Positions 26,957-35,842 are shown, counted from the stretch's first letter. The stretch: 64,000 nucleotides of DNA from JANOZM01 sp031429355 (GCA_031429355.1 JANOZM010000012.1:62001-126000), one strand, 5' to 3'. Translations and numbers: made by a program. Notes: generated from the letters alone by a model not told the origin.

Positions 26957-27620
26957 TTAAACAGTCCATAAGCCAGTAGCAGCAGTTCGCCTTACATAGT
27001 TAGCAAAATCACCAGCGGGCCGACCCAGAGCGCGCTGTACACCCTGAGCGGGATTCTGGTTGCGGCCATCCAATGTGGTTGTCATTAAATACAATATCAA
27101 ATCAACCTCAATTTGTGGCACTTTGGCTTGCAATAATTCGGTGCGATAGTCATCTGTCGACACATTCATAAATCGAATATCGCGCCCGGTGACGCGCGCG
27201 ATCGTTGCCACAGCATCGGGAAAATTCATCGCTGTGGGCCCAGTCAGCTCATAGAGTTGGCCGCGATGTCCTGATTGCGTTAGAGCCATCACGGCTACTT
27301 CAGCAATATCTTCTGCGTCAACGAATGGTTCTGGCACTTGAAGCACCGGTAATGCAACCACGCCTGAGCGAATAGCTTCCAGTAAAAAACTCTCGCTAAA
27401 ATTTTGGCTGAACCAACTACATCGCAGGATTGTCCAATCCGCACCGGACGCCTTCAGCGCTTCCTCCGCTTGTTCGGCCTCAACTTCCCCGCGCCCTGAT
27501 AGCAATACAAGGCGCTTGACATCGCTGCGCGCCTTCTAATGCGGCAGCCCAAGTAGAACTGTCTTCCCAATCGAAACGCGGTTGGGTAGAGCGCGAGGCG
27601 GCGCGCACGGCGTGACGCTG
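26957..27620 (-). pseudogene. NmrA-like NAD(P)H-binding oxidoreductase, broken
   Basis: The longest open part (26957-27505) reads as the C-terminal two thirds of an NmrA/azoreductase-like Rossmann protein: LSGRGEVEAEQAEEALKASG, DWTILRCSWFSQNFSESFL, then VPEPFVDAEDIAEVAV. In another frame upstream, near 27540-27615, lies the expected earlier part (HAVRAASRSTQPRFDWEDSS, then WAAALEGA). The roughly 35 residues normally between these parts and the N-terminal nucleotide-binding GxxGxxG are missing. The sequence enters the right frame again at RLVLLSGRG. It therefore has two deletions and a frame change and should not make a working enzyme. The divergent TetR gene begins where its N-terminus should be. 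Confidence 0.8.
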
Positions 27621-27634
27621 AAAAGAAAATAAGT

Positions 27635-28294
27635 ATGAGTAAAACCATGGCGGCAATAGCTTTGCAACCGGCTGCATCAACAGCCCGTCGCCAACCAGTC
27701 CAGCAGCGTAGCCATGAAAGACAGGTGCGTATCCTTGCCATGGCCGAGCAATTGATTGCGAAGAAGGGCAGCGAACCGTTAAAAATGAGTGAAATCGCGG
27801 CGCTGTCCGAGATTTCGATTGGTTCGCTGTATCAGTACTTTCCTGATAAAAAATCCATCGTGCGTACCTTGGCCGAGCAGTACATGGCAGAAAGTAGACA
27901 GTGCATTGAAGATGCGTTAACCGTGGTTCACGACGAGGCTAGCTTGGCTGTTGCATTTACCTCGCTTTTAGATCAGTACTACGCCATTTTTCAGCGTAGC
28001 CCAGTGCGGCGCGACATCATCTCTGGCATGCGAGCTGATCGGGCATTGATGGCTGTCGAGTTGTCCGAGAGCAAAATTTGCGGTGGTTTTCTTGCAGCGG
28101 CCCTTCAGCGAGTTCACCCGAAAGCCAATGCCAAAAGCTTGGGTATATTGGCCTTTTTGATCTGGCAACTGGGCGAAGAGACGATGCGCCTTGCGCTCAT
28201 GCACAAGCGCCGCGAAGGAGCCTTGCTAGTTGATGCTTACAAACGCATGAACTTGCAGGCAATGAGCGCCCCAGTCATTGATGCGGGAGTGTGA
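27635..28294 (+). CDS. TetR-family transcriptional regulator
   Basis: This 219-residue regulator has an N-terminal helix-turn-helix (ILAMAEQLIAKKGSEPLKMS, then IGSLYQYFPDKKSIVRTLAE) and a helical ligand-binding C-terminal domain with the TetR_C pattern seen in YcnC/RutR-like proteins. It is divergent from the broken NmrA-like gene, which it may once have controlled. Starts at 27635 or 27647 are both possible. The ligand is unknown. Confidence 0.9.
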   Translation: MSKTMAAIALQPAASTARRQPVQQRSHERQVRILAMAEQLIAKKGSEPLKMSEIAALSEISIGSLYQYFPDKKSIVRTLAEQYMAESRQCIEDALTVVHDEASLAVAFTSLLDQYYAIFQRSPVRRDIISGMRADRALMAVELSESKICGGFLAAALQRVHPKANAKSLGILAFLIWQLGEETMRLALMHKRREGALLVDAYKRMNLQAMSAPVIDAGV

Positions 28295-28449
28295 TTTTCA
28301 AGATATGGTCAACTAACGATGCTCAAGACGATTGTTACTTTTGAATCAATTCACATTGTTGTCGATAAGAACTTGACCTAGAGTCTACTCTATGAATTCT
28401 AATCTGATGACACGCTGCGTTGGGCGCGTGATAGTTTAAGGAAACAGGT

Positions 28450-28875
28450 ATGAATACGGAACAAAACAAGATTGTCGCAAATTCATTTTATGAGTACTTC
28501 ACCGCCAGTGATATCGCAGGGGTGATGAACACCATGACGGATAACGCAACTTTTTGGATTCTTGGTAAAGCTGCACCAGGCCGGGTAACAGGCCAATTCT
28601 CTAAATCGCAAATCGAAAGAGTTTTCACTGGTATGCTCGCGCGGTTGAAAAATGGTTTAAAAATGGAAGTAAAAAACTGTATCGCTGAAGGCGATCAAGT
28701 TGCTCTAGAAGTGATCTCGTTTGGCGAACTAATTGATGGTCGAATATATGACCAGCAATACCATGCTCTGATGCGTATCGAGAACGGAAAAATCGCAAGT
28801 GTTCGAGAATACTTAGATACGCTGCATGTTGAGCAGGTATGGTTTGCCGACCCTAATCTTATGAAGTCAGCTTAA
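28450..28875 (+). CDS. SnoaL-like/NTF2-fold protein
   Basis: This 141-residue protein has the cone-shaped NTF2-like fold pattern: an N-terminal helix (IVANSFYEYFTASDIAGVMN), a WIL core, then QVALEVISFGEL and IASVREYLDTLHVEQVWF. Members include ketosteroid isomerase-like and SnoaL-like proteins of unknown small-molecule substrates. A GGAAACAGGT site precedes the ATG. It lies 8 bases upstream of a MerR gene and probably forms one transcript with it and the LysE gene. Confidence 0.8.
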   Translation: MNTEQNKIVANSFYEYFTASDIAGVMNTMTDNATFWILGKAAPGRVTGQFSKSQIERVFTGMLARLKNGLKMEVKNCIAEGDQVALEVISFGELIDGRIYDQQYHALMRIENGKIASVREYLDTLHVEQVWFADPNLMKSA

Positions 28876-28883
28876 GTGTTTCT

Positions 28884-29297
28884 ATGCCCGCATCGCCTGC
28901 AACCCGTTTACTGATCGGCCAATTTGTAGCGCAAACGGGCTACAGCATCCACACCGTGCGATGGTACGAGTCACAAGGTTTGTTGCCGCGCGTACCTCAA
29001 GATAGCGGGGGGCGGCGCGTGTATAGCAAGCGTCATATTGCTTGGATTGCGCTGATGGACAAGCTGCGCCGAAGCGGCATGTCCATAGCGCAACTGCGAG
29101 AATATACGCGGTTGGCTCAGCAGGGTGCGAGTACGCTAGAGCCGACCCACGCCATGCTACGCGAGCATAGAAAAGTGATTGAAGAAAAAATCGCAGAATG
29201 GCAACAAGCGTTGCTCTTGATCGATGAAAAAATTGATTATTATGCGCAGTGGATTCAAGACGATCAGCGCCCTGCTAAAAGCAAAAAGCGTATTTAG
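28884..29297 (+). CDS. MerR-family transcriptional regulator
   Basis: This 137-residue protein has the MerR winged helix (IGQFVAQTGYSIHTVRWYES, then QGLLPR and GGRRVYSKRHIAWIALMDKL) and a dimerisation helix. It has no conserved metal-binding Cys residues in the C-terminal part, so it belongs with MerR members sensing organic compounds or redox, such as the SoxR- or YyaN-like groups. It sits between the SnoaL-like and LysE-type genes and may control them. Confidence 0.88.
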   Translation: MPASPATRLLIGQFVAQTGYSIHTVRWYESQGLLPRVPQDSGGRRVYSKRHIAWIALMDKLRRSGMSIAQLREYTRLAQQGASTLEPTHAMLREHRKVIEEKIAEWQQALLLIDEKIDYYAQWIQDDQRPAKSKKRI

Positions 29298-29322
29298 AAA
29301 CTGTCAACCTGAAGGCAATTAC

Positions 29323-29952
29323 ATGTTCACGTCACTGCTTACAATAGCAGTTCTTCACTGGGCCGTATTAATCATTCCCGGTTTCAATTTTGTTCTTCTC
29401 GGTCAGTTGGCTGCAGGGGGCAGTCGTGCCGCGGCCATGTCTGCAGTAACTGGTATGACCACAGCTACGCTTTTTTGGGCAACATTAGCAATCGCCGGTG
29501 TTGGCATTGTATTTACCGCTCATCCAACGCTTAGATATTGCGCACAAATCGCAGGCGGACTGTATTTACTCTATTTGGCATTCAAACTTTGGCGTTCGGG
29601 CAGCATGTCGGCCAGTGCTGCCCCTGCGTTAGGTAACGCCGCTGCATTTCGCGCTGGCTTTATGACCAGCGTGCTCAACCCAAAAATTGCATTGTTCTAC
29701 GGCAGTGTTTTCGCAACTTCATTGCCGCAAAATCCTTCTTTGCTCTTGGTGAGTATGGCCGTATTGTTGGTGTTTGCGAACTCCGTTATCTGGCACTCGT
29801 CCCTAGCCTCATTGCTATCGCGGCCTAAGGTGCAGACCGCCTACTTACGACATTACCAGACGCTCAATCGCATCTCGGGCGCGCTGGTAGCCGGCTATGG
29901 TTTCAAACTAATCGTATCGACAGTCACGGAATTACGCTCACGCGCCCCGTAA
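29323..29952 (+). CDS. LysE-family amino-acid exporter
   Basis: This 209-residue inner-membrane protein has six hydrophobic segments and the RhtB/LysE patterns VLIIPGFNFVLLGQLAAGGS, GGLYLLYLAFKLWRSG and FRAGFMTSVLNPKIALFYGS. Such proteins export amino acids or derivatives. The start at 29323 has a GAAGG ribosome site 8 bases upstream; a longer frame from 29224 would overlap MerR and was rejected. The substrate is unknown. Confidence 0.9.
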   Translation: MFTSLLTIAVLHWAVLIIPGFNFVLLGQLAAGGSRAAAMSAVTGMTTATLFWATLAIAGVGIVFTAHPTLRYCAQIAGGLYLLYLAFKLWRSGSMSASAAPALGNAAAFRAGFMTSVLNPKIALFYGSVFATSLPQNPSLLLVSMAVLLVFANSVIWHSSLASLLSRPKVQTAYLRHYQTLNRISGALVAGYGFKLIVSTVTELRSRAP

Positions 29953-30089
29953 AACACGCGCCATTTACGACCTACGCACTCACCAAAGTCTCGATTGATT
30001 TGCGCGATAAGGTGCCAGCTTTAATCTGATTGAAATCCTTTAGAGTCGTTTGGCGGTTGCTGCACTGCCTTTGAACGCCTTGCAACATT

Positions 30090-30497
30090 CTAGAACGGCC
30101 AAGCGTCTGAGTGTGGAGTCTGTTCATCGTTGAACGCTTCCCAACTATTCGCTCCATCAAATCTTCGTTTAGCAACGTTTTGCATAATTTCGGTTGGAAA
30201 ATTTCGTAGATTCACTGCCATCGTCTCGTAGTCATCAAGCGGTTCGTAATGGGTAACCATTCCGCAGGTTTTGCAGCGATACGTTACGAGTACTTTATCG
30301 CCTTGAATGTATCCTTCTGTGTGCTCTGGATGACTTTCGATTTTCACAGTACCGACTTTGTAATAGGCCCACACCGCGCCGATCCTACGGCACAGTGAAC
30401 AATTGCAAATCGTCGCCGCTTCCGGTTTTGTCGGAAGTTCGATCCTTACGTTCCCGCAGTGACATTGACCGCTAAGCATTTGTTTTTTTGCGTCCAT
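30090..30497 (-). CDS. GFA/CENP-V family zinc protein
   Basis: This is a 135-residue protein of the glutathione-dependent formaldehyde-activating (GFA) fold. Zinc ligands are visible in GQCHCGNVR, CNCSLCRRIG and RCKTCGMVTHYE. The central stretch has VLVTYRCKTCG and the C-terminal RNFP motif. Members act on S-hydroxymethylglutathione or other thiol adducts, but most have untested functions. It is a single gene in a region of unrelated accessory genes. Confidence 0.9.
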   Translation of the reverse strand: MDAKKQMLSGQCHCGNVRIELPTKPEAATICNCSLCRRIGAVWAYYKVGTVKIESHPEHTEGYIQGDKVLVTYRCKTCGMVTHYEPLDDYETMAVNLRNFPTEIMQNVAKRRFDGANSWEAFNDEQTPHSDAWPF

Positions 30498-30664
30498 AAC
30501 GAGTTTCTAAGTTATGCCAAGAGGTCGAGCAATGTTCATCTTGTTTTGGCCAATCCGAAGGAGGTGCTAGCAAATCCAGAGGTGGTGGTTGTTCGAGTGG
30601 TGCGCCACTAAATTCACTAAAAATAACACGGCCTGAATTTGGTGCGCGCACTATACGTAGCTGC

Positions 30665-30970
30665 TCACGCGGGATTTTCTTGGCGATTGAACCAGCGATA
30701 GTGATATATAACTGAGATCAAACCGCTTATTGCAATACACCAAACAATAGGCATGGTGTAAGCCATCGACGAATGACTTACGAATTTTAAAAGCGCGGCA
30801 AAAACCATCCACACCAAGGCTAAAATCAACAGTGCTGCAACCCATAAAACGACGGTGCTGGCGATCACCATAATTAACTTAGAGAGACGGCCAGCAGTTG
30901 CTTCCAACATTCGCTTAAGTGCGAGCGTTTCAGAACTGTTAGCAGGACGCGTAATTAAACTTGCTGGCAT
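30665..30970 (-). CDS. Small two- to three-span membrane protein, unknown function
   Basis: I do not recognise this 101-residue protein. It has hydrophobic segments at about residues 33-58 (IMVIASTVVLWVAALLILAL) and 72-89 (PIVWCIAISGLISVIYHY). The ATG at 30970 has GGAG 8 bases upstream, which favours it as a real gene. There are no clear neighbours in an operon. Confidence 0.5.
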   Translation of the reverse strand: MPASLITRPANSSETLALKRMLEATAGRLSKLIMVIASTVVLWVAALLILALVWMVFAALLKFVSHSSMAYTMPIVWCIAISGLISVIYHYRWFNRQENPA

Positions 30971-30976
30971 AACCAA

Positions 30977-31309
30977 TCTCCGAAATGACCAAAATCGACA
31001 TGGGCTTCAAATTGATTTGACACAAGACATATTAAGATTCGTAGCTGCAAGTGTACATTCAGTGCAATCAGTGCGGCGACGATTTTTTCTAATGTCTGGC
31101 AGGGAGTAGACAATTCAAATGCTATTTTGCTGCCATATCGGGTGTTTCACTTTGCTAAACGAGCATCTGACTTGATTGCATAGCTGCTTATCTGAGTAAT
31201 TACATCAGCAAAAGAGTTATGTAGGCGAGACAGTACCGCTGAAATCTGCATCAATCGGCTCCAATTTGCATTTCAGGCAATCGCCTTCGCAGCCAGAGTA
31301 TTTAGGCGG
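30977..31309. other. Gap with no recognisable gene
   Basis: No open frame with a family match. The right end runs into the transposase relic at 31310. Confidence 0.4.
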
Positions 31310-31600
31310 AATGCAGCGGCCATCAAAGCGGTGTACCCATCGCGCTATTACTGGGCCAAATTATTTGCACGGGTGTACAAGTTAGACCCACTGCGTTGCG
31401 AGCACTGCGGCTGCTCACAGAAGATCATCACGTTTGTGATTCAGGCCAGCAAGATCAGGTCGATTTTAGAGGACCTCGGTTTACCAACTGTAGCGCCCAT
31501 GGTGCAAGAGGCACGTAGACCGCCGCAAAGCAAGCTGTGGTTGTGGCCGAGTAAAACCAAGGAGCACTTACAATATTGACGTAGCCGATCAATATCACTC
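31310..31600 (+). mobile_element. IS91-like transposase C-terminal remnant (relic B, best preserved)
   Basis: An 82-residue open frame (31331-31579) reads YWAKLFARVYKLDPLRCEHC, then IITFVIQASKIRSILEDLGL and ARRPPQSKLWLW. This is the C-terminal end of IS91-type transposases, where the pattern LARIYEVDPLRCPRCG..MRIIAFI..P..I..IL..LG is standard. The catalytic Tyr domain is absent. Matching but more decayed copies lie near 11.4, 35.9 and 46.9 kb. Confidence 0.8.
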
Positions 31601-31763
31601 GGTTTGTTGCCCGAAGTTCGTACTGATTTCGGGGCTGAGCTAAAAAGTTTTCGGTGCGATACCTCGGGTGGTTCGTGTGAAAATCCTATCGGTCAAGCGC
31701 TCAAGTTGCCTAACGATGCAGGCCACGCTTTGTACATTTTCAGCCCTTTGGCGGTTTAAATTA

Positions 31764-31800
31764 CCTTGAAAATTGAAAATTTGAGTTTTGATTTTCAAGG
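31764..31800. promoter_or_regulatory. Inverted repeat upstream of DUF4143 ATPase
   Basis: CCTTGAAAAT at 31764-31773 is mirrored by ATTTTCAAGG at 31791-31800, with AT-rich sequence between, ending 14 bases before the ATG at 31815. It probably overlaps the promoter and may be an autoregulatory operator. Confidence 0.5.
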
Positions 31801-31814
31801 TGTTATTATGCTTT

Positions 31815-32996
31815 ATGAGTTTCAATTTTCAGCGCACCGAGATACAAGCCGTCATGGTTCAACGGCTGCAAGAGTCGCGTGCATTAGCCTTGCTGGGCGC
31901 GCGTCAAGTCGGCAAGACAACGTTGGCTAAAGCCTACGCTGCTGAGCATCAATTCCCATATTTCGACTTGGAAGATCCTGCCGCTTTGGCTGCGTTGGCA
32001 CAGCCCAGAGATATATTGGCTGATCTCCTAGCCACAGGTGCAACAGTGGTCATTGATGAGGTTCAGCGTCACCTTAACTTGTTTCCCATTCTGCGCAGCC
32101 TGATTGACCTTCACCGGCGCAACGCCCAGTTTCTGCTTCTTGGTTCAGCCTCCCCCGTTTTGATGCGTGAGTCTGGAGAATCGCTTGCAGGGCGCCTGAG
32201 CATGCTACACATGGGTGGGCTCGCTTTGCGTGAGATGAGCCAACCAGATATGTTTTCACTCTGGTTGCTCGGTGGCTATCCGCGGGCGCAGTTAGCCTCA
32301 AGTCACCGTGCTGCCTTTCGTTGGCTACGAGATTATCTTTCCTTGGTCGTTGAGCGAGATTTGCCACAAATTGGCTTGAATGTCCCCGCCGCCACGATGC
32401 AACGGTTTTGGCGAATCCTTGCGAATTTTCATGGCCAAACTTGGAATGCTGCCGAGCCCGCGCGTAGTCTCGGCGTGAGCGAACCTACCGTGCGTAAGTA
32501 TTTAGATTTTCTTTGCGGGATGCAGTTGGTTCGCCAACTTGCTCCTTGGCATGAAAACTTAGGCAAGCGGCAAGTCAAATCGCCCAAAATTTATATTCGC
32601 GACAGCGGCCTGCTTCATTACCTCTGGGGAGTTGATACGCGAGAAGCGCTGTGGCTGCACATGCGCTGCGGCGCAAGCTGGGAAGGCTTTGCGCTTGAGC
32701 AGGTGCTGCATGTTGCGCAGCCTGATGAAGCCTATTTTTGGGGAACACATGCTGGTGCTGAGTTAGATTTGCTTATGTTCAAACGCGGCCTGCGCGTGGG
32801 TGTTGAGTTCAAGCGCACCGATTCTCCCAGCATGACGGCCTCGATGCATATTGCGTTGCAGGATTTGAAGCTTGATGCGCTGTATGTCGTCTATCCTGGC
32901 GAAAGGCGGTACGTGATCGCGCAAAACACAAGCTCGGCCAAGGTTGAAGCCATGCCCTTGCGTCAGCTCGCAGGCATTTCCGCAGACTGGAATTGA
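31815..32996 (+). CDS. AAA-family ATPase with DUF4143 domain
   Basis: This is a 393-residue protein. Walker A is GARQVGKTT (residues 28-36) and Walker B is VVIDEVQR. An arginine-finger region SASPVLMRESGESLAGR follows. The C-terminal DUF4143 region carries KSPKIYIRDSGLLHYL and a nuclease-like AELDLLMFKRGLRVGVEFKR, which fits the PD-(D/E)XK-like pattern D..(E)xK. Such genes are solitary accessory genes and have been proposed to be mobile or defence-linked. The biochemical role is unknown. The ATG at 31815 lies just after the inverted repeat; an earlier start at 31788 would be inside it. Confidence 0.88.
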   Translation: MSFNFQRTEIQAVMVQRLQESRALALLGARQVGKTTLAKAYAAEHQFPYFDLEDPAALAALAQPRDILADLLATGATVVIDEVQRHLNLFPILRSLIDLHRRNAQFLLLGSASPVLMRESGESLAGRLSMLHMGGLALREMSQPDMFSLWLLGGYPRAQLASSHRAAFRWLRDYLSLVVERDLPQIGLNVPAATMQRFWRILANFHGQTWNAAEPARSLGVSEPTVRKYLDFLCGMQLVRQLAPWHENLGKRQVKSPKIYIRDSGLLHYLWGVDTREALWLHMRCGASWEGFALEQVLHVAQPDEAYFWGTHAGAELDLLMFKRGLRVGVEFKRTDSPSMTASMHIALQDLKLDALYVVYPGERRYVIAQNTSSAKVEAMPLRQLAGISADWN

Positions 32997-33007
32997 ATTT
33001 TCTGAAA

Positions 33008-33130
33008 AAATTGACTAGGCAGATTTTTTTTCGTCGCCAATATTGGATGGTTCCTTCGATTTGGCTCGAGCGATACGTTGTAGCCATATTCCAGCTATGT
33101 TCCAGCTATATATCGCGAAGCTGTAAATAT
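33008..33130 (-). pseudogene. Decayed copy of the antitoxin start and operator
   Basis: On the minus strand this stretch matches 26585-26695. It corresponds to the first roughly 16 codons of the Phd antitoxin, its start (here ATG is lost: TTCCTTCGAT against TTCCATCGAT), and the promoter with TAGCTA-like boxes, ending in the shared GCGAAGCTGTA. Three boxes here start at 33081, 33092 and 33103, again 11 bp apart. The remainder of the gene pair is gone, and the DUF4143 ATPase ends 11 bases away. Confidence 0.75.
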
Positions 33131-33527
33131 GAAGCCCCCGAACAGGCCATCAGCGCTTGGCCGCAGCGCAGCTCTGCACGATTTACCGCTGAAATTATCG
33201 CATTTTGGTTTTTTTTAACTTGCTTCACGCGGCGCTAAATCCGCGGGTTTGTACCGGCGGTCTTCGGGCCTGACCGGCGCAATTCCCGATGATAGATCGA
33301 TCAACTCATTTCAGTTGCAATAGACCGTACAGCATTTGCCCGCTTTTTAATTTTTTTAGCGTGCGATGATTGGAGATAAAAAATCTAAAGTTCTGCGCCT
33401 TTAAATCATGGCATTATTCGAATTAAATTCCGCTGATAAACCTACGGCATAATTGCAAAACTAAGCAAATTTTTTCTCAACCAATCACGCAGCCACTATT
33501 GCTTGCGTCTAGGAAACTCTAATCAAA
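33131..33527. other. Gap with no recognisable gene
   Basis: No supported reading frame on either strand. It probably holds the promoter for the Cys-rich protein gene at its right end. Confidence 0.4.
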
Positions 33528-33719
33528 ATGACAAAAGAAGACGAACGCTGTTGTGGCTCTGGGCATTGCATGATCAATGCTGATGGACAATGTTGGTGTG
33601 GGCAGCAATGGGATGGAGAAAAAATGTGCTCGCCTAAACCCCTCGTGTTGCCGCCATTGGAACCGGAAAAACCAGCAGGCAATAACGATCAATCATCGCT
33701 TGCCCCTAAGGCCTTATGA
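33528..33719 (+). CDS. Small Cys-rich protein
   Basis: This 63-residue protein has two Cys clusters, ERCCGSGHCMI and GQCWCGQQWDGEKMCSP, then a Pro/Ala-rich tail. The spacing suggests a metal or Fe-S binding site or a disulfide-rich fold; no signal peptide is seen. I do not know its function. Its stop overlaps the start of the next gene by 4 bases (ATGA), so the two are translated together, which argues that it is a real gene functionally tied to the monooxygenase-like enzyme. Confidence 0.7.
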   Translation: MTKEDERCCGSGHCMINADGQCWCGQQWDGEKMCSPKPLVLPPLEPEKPAGNNDQSSLAPKAL

Positions 33720-34651
33720 ACAGAGTATTGGCCCACACGGGCGTTCGCTTTCCCATCATTCAAGCGCCAATGGGCTGGATTGCGCGTACCCAATTAGCCT
33801 CGGCAGTCTCCCGCGCTGGTGGGTTAGGTGTTATCGAGACTTCCTCGGGCGAAACGGAAAACTGCAAAGCTGAAATACAAAAAATGCGCGCTTTGGGGCT
33901 GCCGTTTGGTGTTAACTTGCCAATTCGGTTTCTTAAAGATGACGCGATGCTTAAATTTGTATGCGATAGCGGCATTAAGTTTGTAACGACGTCGGCGGGC
34001 AGCCCTGCCAAATTTATAGCACCGCTCAAGTCCGCGGGCATCGTGGTGTACCACGCTGTACCTACACTAGAAACCGCACTGAAATGCGTCGATGCCGGTG
34101 TTGATGGCCTTATCGTCGAAGGTTCGGAAGGCGGCGGATTTAAAAACCCAGACGAGGTATCTACACTGGTTTTACTGCAAGCCATTGGGCAACGTGTGGA
34201 TGTACCTATGGTTGCGGCCGGCGGTATTTGCGATGGCCGTGGCATGGCTGCTGCATTTGCCTTAGGCGCCGAAGCGATTCAGATGGGAACACGTTTTGTG
34301 AGTGCTTTAGAAAGCCCAGTTCATGCAAATTACAAAAATGCGATTGTGAGCACGCAAGCAACTGACACATTGATGTTAAACAAAAAATCAACCCCTTGCA
34401 TTCGCGCTTTAAAATCCCAACGCACCCAAGCCATTTACGAGGCAGGTGTGATGAGTTTTGAAGCGCTAAGCGGCATCCAACGGGTTTACTTCGACGGCGA
34501 TATGGAAGCAGCCCCAGCGCTTGCCGGACAAAGTGCCGGGCTGATTCACGAAGTCAAATCAGCCGAGCAAATTATTACGGATACTGTTGCAGAGTTTTTT
34601 AGCATTATGAAACGCATGGGCGCTTTAAGTGCGGGGCAGAATTTTGGCTAA
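33716..34651 (+). CDS. Nitronate monooxygenase / FabK-like FMN enzyme
   Basis: This is a 311-residue TIM-barrel FMN protein of the 2-nitropropane dioxygenase family. It starts with FPIIQAPMGWIARTQLASAV. It has GVNLPIRF, a VEGSEGGGF motif, and the phosphate-binding VPMVAAGGICDGRGMAAAFA with LGAEAIQMGTRF. Members oxidise alkyl nitronates such as propionate 3-nitronate, or act as enoyl-ACP reductases. Sequence alone does not separate the two, though the absence of fatty-acid genes favours the first. It is coupled to the Cys-rich gene upstream. Confidence 0.88.
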   Translation: MNRVLAHTGVRFPIIQAPMGWIARTQLASAVSRAGGLGVIETSSGETENCKAEIQKMRALGLPFGVNLPIRFLKDDAMLKFVCDSGIKFVTTSAGSPAKFIAPLKSAGIVVYHAVPTLETALKCVDAGVDGLIVEGSEGGGFKNPDEVSTLVLLQAIGQRVDVPMVAAGGICDGRGMAAAFALGAEAIQMGTRFVSALESPVHANYKNAIVSTQATDTLMLNKKSTPCIRALKSQRTQAIYEAGVMSFEALSGIQRVYFDGDMEAAPALAGQSAGLIHEVKSAEQIITDTVAEFFSIMKRMGALSAGQNFG

Positions 34652-34666
34652 CAATCGGATATTCAA

Positions 34667-35803
34667 TTGAATATTAGCAGCGCATTTGACGGTGGCAACA
34701 TCATTGTCCGATCGATTGATGGCAACCAAGCAAATCTAGAGATAGCTCTGGACCAACATTGCAATCACTATCAATGGTTTTATTTTTGTGTAGAAGGCGT
34801 CTTAGGTCGCAAGATCACCCTAAGCATTAACAATGCCGGCACAAGCTCTTTTCCTAAAGGCTGGTCGAACTATCGGGCACGCTATAGTGCCGATGGCATC
34901 GATTGGAGGCAAGAAGCTAACACTTCGTTTTCGGCTGGCGTGCTGACTGTCGAACATCAATGTAACGCTGATCGAATCTGGTTTGCTTACTTTGCACCTT
35001 ACACTACCGAGCGTCATCACCAACTGATTGCAAGAATGGTCCAACGGCCCGAAGTGAGGCATTCGGTTTTGGGTCGCAGCGTCGAAAATCGCTCAATAGA
35101 TTATTTGCAACTGGGCACTCAATCAGCCAATGCCAAACAGATATGGTTGTTCGCGCGACAACACCCTGGCGAATCAATGTCGCAATGGTGGATTGAAGGT
35201 GCACTTGAAATGCTTGTTGCGCCAGAAAATAAAAACGATGCGGTGCTTGCTCAGCAGCTTTTAGAGCAGTGCTGTTTTCATATTGTGCCCAATATGAATC
35301 CCGATGGTAGCGCGCGTGGCCATTTACGCACGAATGCACTGGGCATCGATTTGAATCGTCAGTGGCAAAGCCCAAGCAAAGAGCAAAGTCCTGAAGTGTT
35401 TTATGTTTGGCAACAGATGCTCAAGACAGGCGTAAATTTTGCGATGGATATTCATGGTGACGAAACTATTGCGGCAAATTTTGTTGCGGGCTTTAAAGGA
35501 ATTCCTAATTTGAGCGCAGAAAATTGGGCTTTATTTATCCAGTTTAGAACCCAACTAACCGCGCTGCACCACGATTTTCAAGACCAGCTTGGTTACCCCG
35601 ATGCTGCTCCGGGTCAAGCGAATCTTACGATCGCAACCAATGCAATTGCCAATCATTTTGGCTGCGTAGCGCTCACTTTAGAGATGCCGTTTAAAGATCA
35701 TGATGCCAATCCTATGCCTTTGTACGGCTGGAACCCTCAGCGTTGTAAAGAATTGGCGCGAGCCTGTTTAACAACGTTGGCTGGCTTGATTAAGAGTTTA
35801 TAA
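34667..35803 (+). CDS. M14-family zinc carboxypeptidase (cytosolic CCP-like)
   Basis: This is a 378-residue protein. An N-terminal beta domain with WYFRV-like pattern (HYQWFYFCVEGVLGRKITL) precedes the M14 catalytic domain. Zinc ligands are in RQHPGESMSQWW (H..E) and AMDIHGDE (His). The substrate Arg/Asn motif is in LGIDLNRQW, and the catalytic Glu is in ALTLEMPFKDH. This matches the M14D subfamily related to cytosolic (tubulin-type) carboxypeptidases; bacterial substrates are unknown. The start is TTG, 15 bases after the previous stop. There is no signal peptide, so it is probably cytoplasmic. Confidence 0.9.
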   Translation: MNISSAFDGGNIIVRSIDGNQANLEIALDQHCNHYQWFYFCVEGVLGRKITLSINNAGTSSFPKGWSNYRARYSADGIDWRQEANTSFSAGVLTVEHQCNADRIWFAYFAPYTTERHHQLIARMVQRPEVRHSVLGRSVENRSIDYLQLGTQSANAKQIWLFARQHPGESMSQWWIEGALEMLVAPENKNDAVLAQQLLEQCCFHIVPNMNPDGSARGHLRTNALGIDLNRQWQSPSKEQSPEVFYVWQQMLKTGVNFAMDIHGDETIAANFVAGFKGIPNLSAENWALFIQFRTQLTALHHDFQDQLGYPDAAPGQANLTIATNAIANHFGCVALTLEMPFKDHDANPMPLYGWNPQRCKELARACLTTLAGLIKSL

Positions 35804-35842
35804 AATTTAATGTAAAAACGTTTCAATATCACCAAAAAAACG

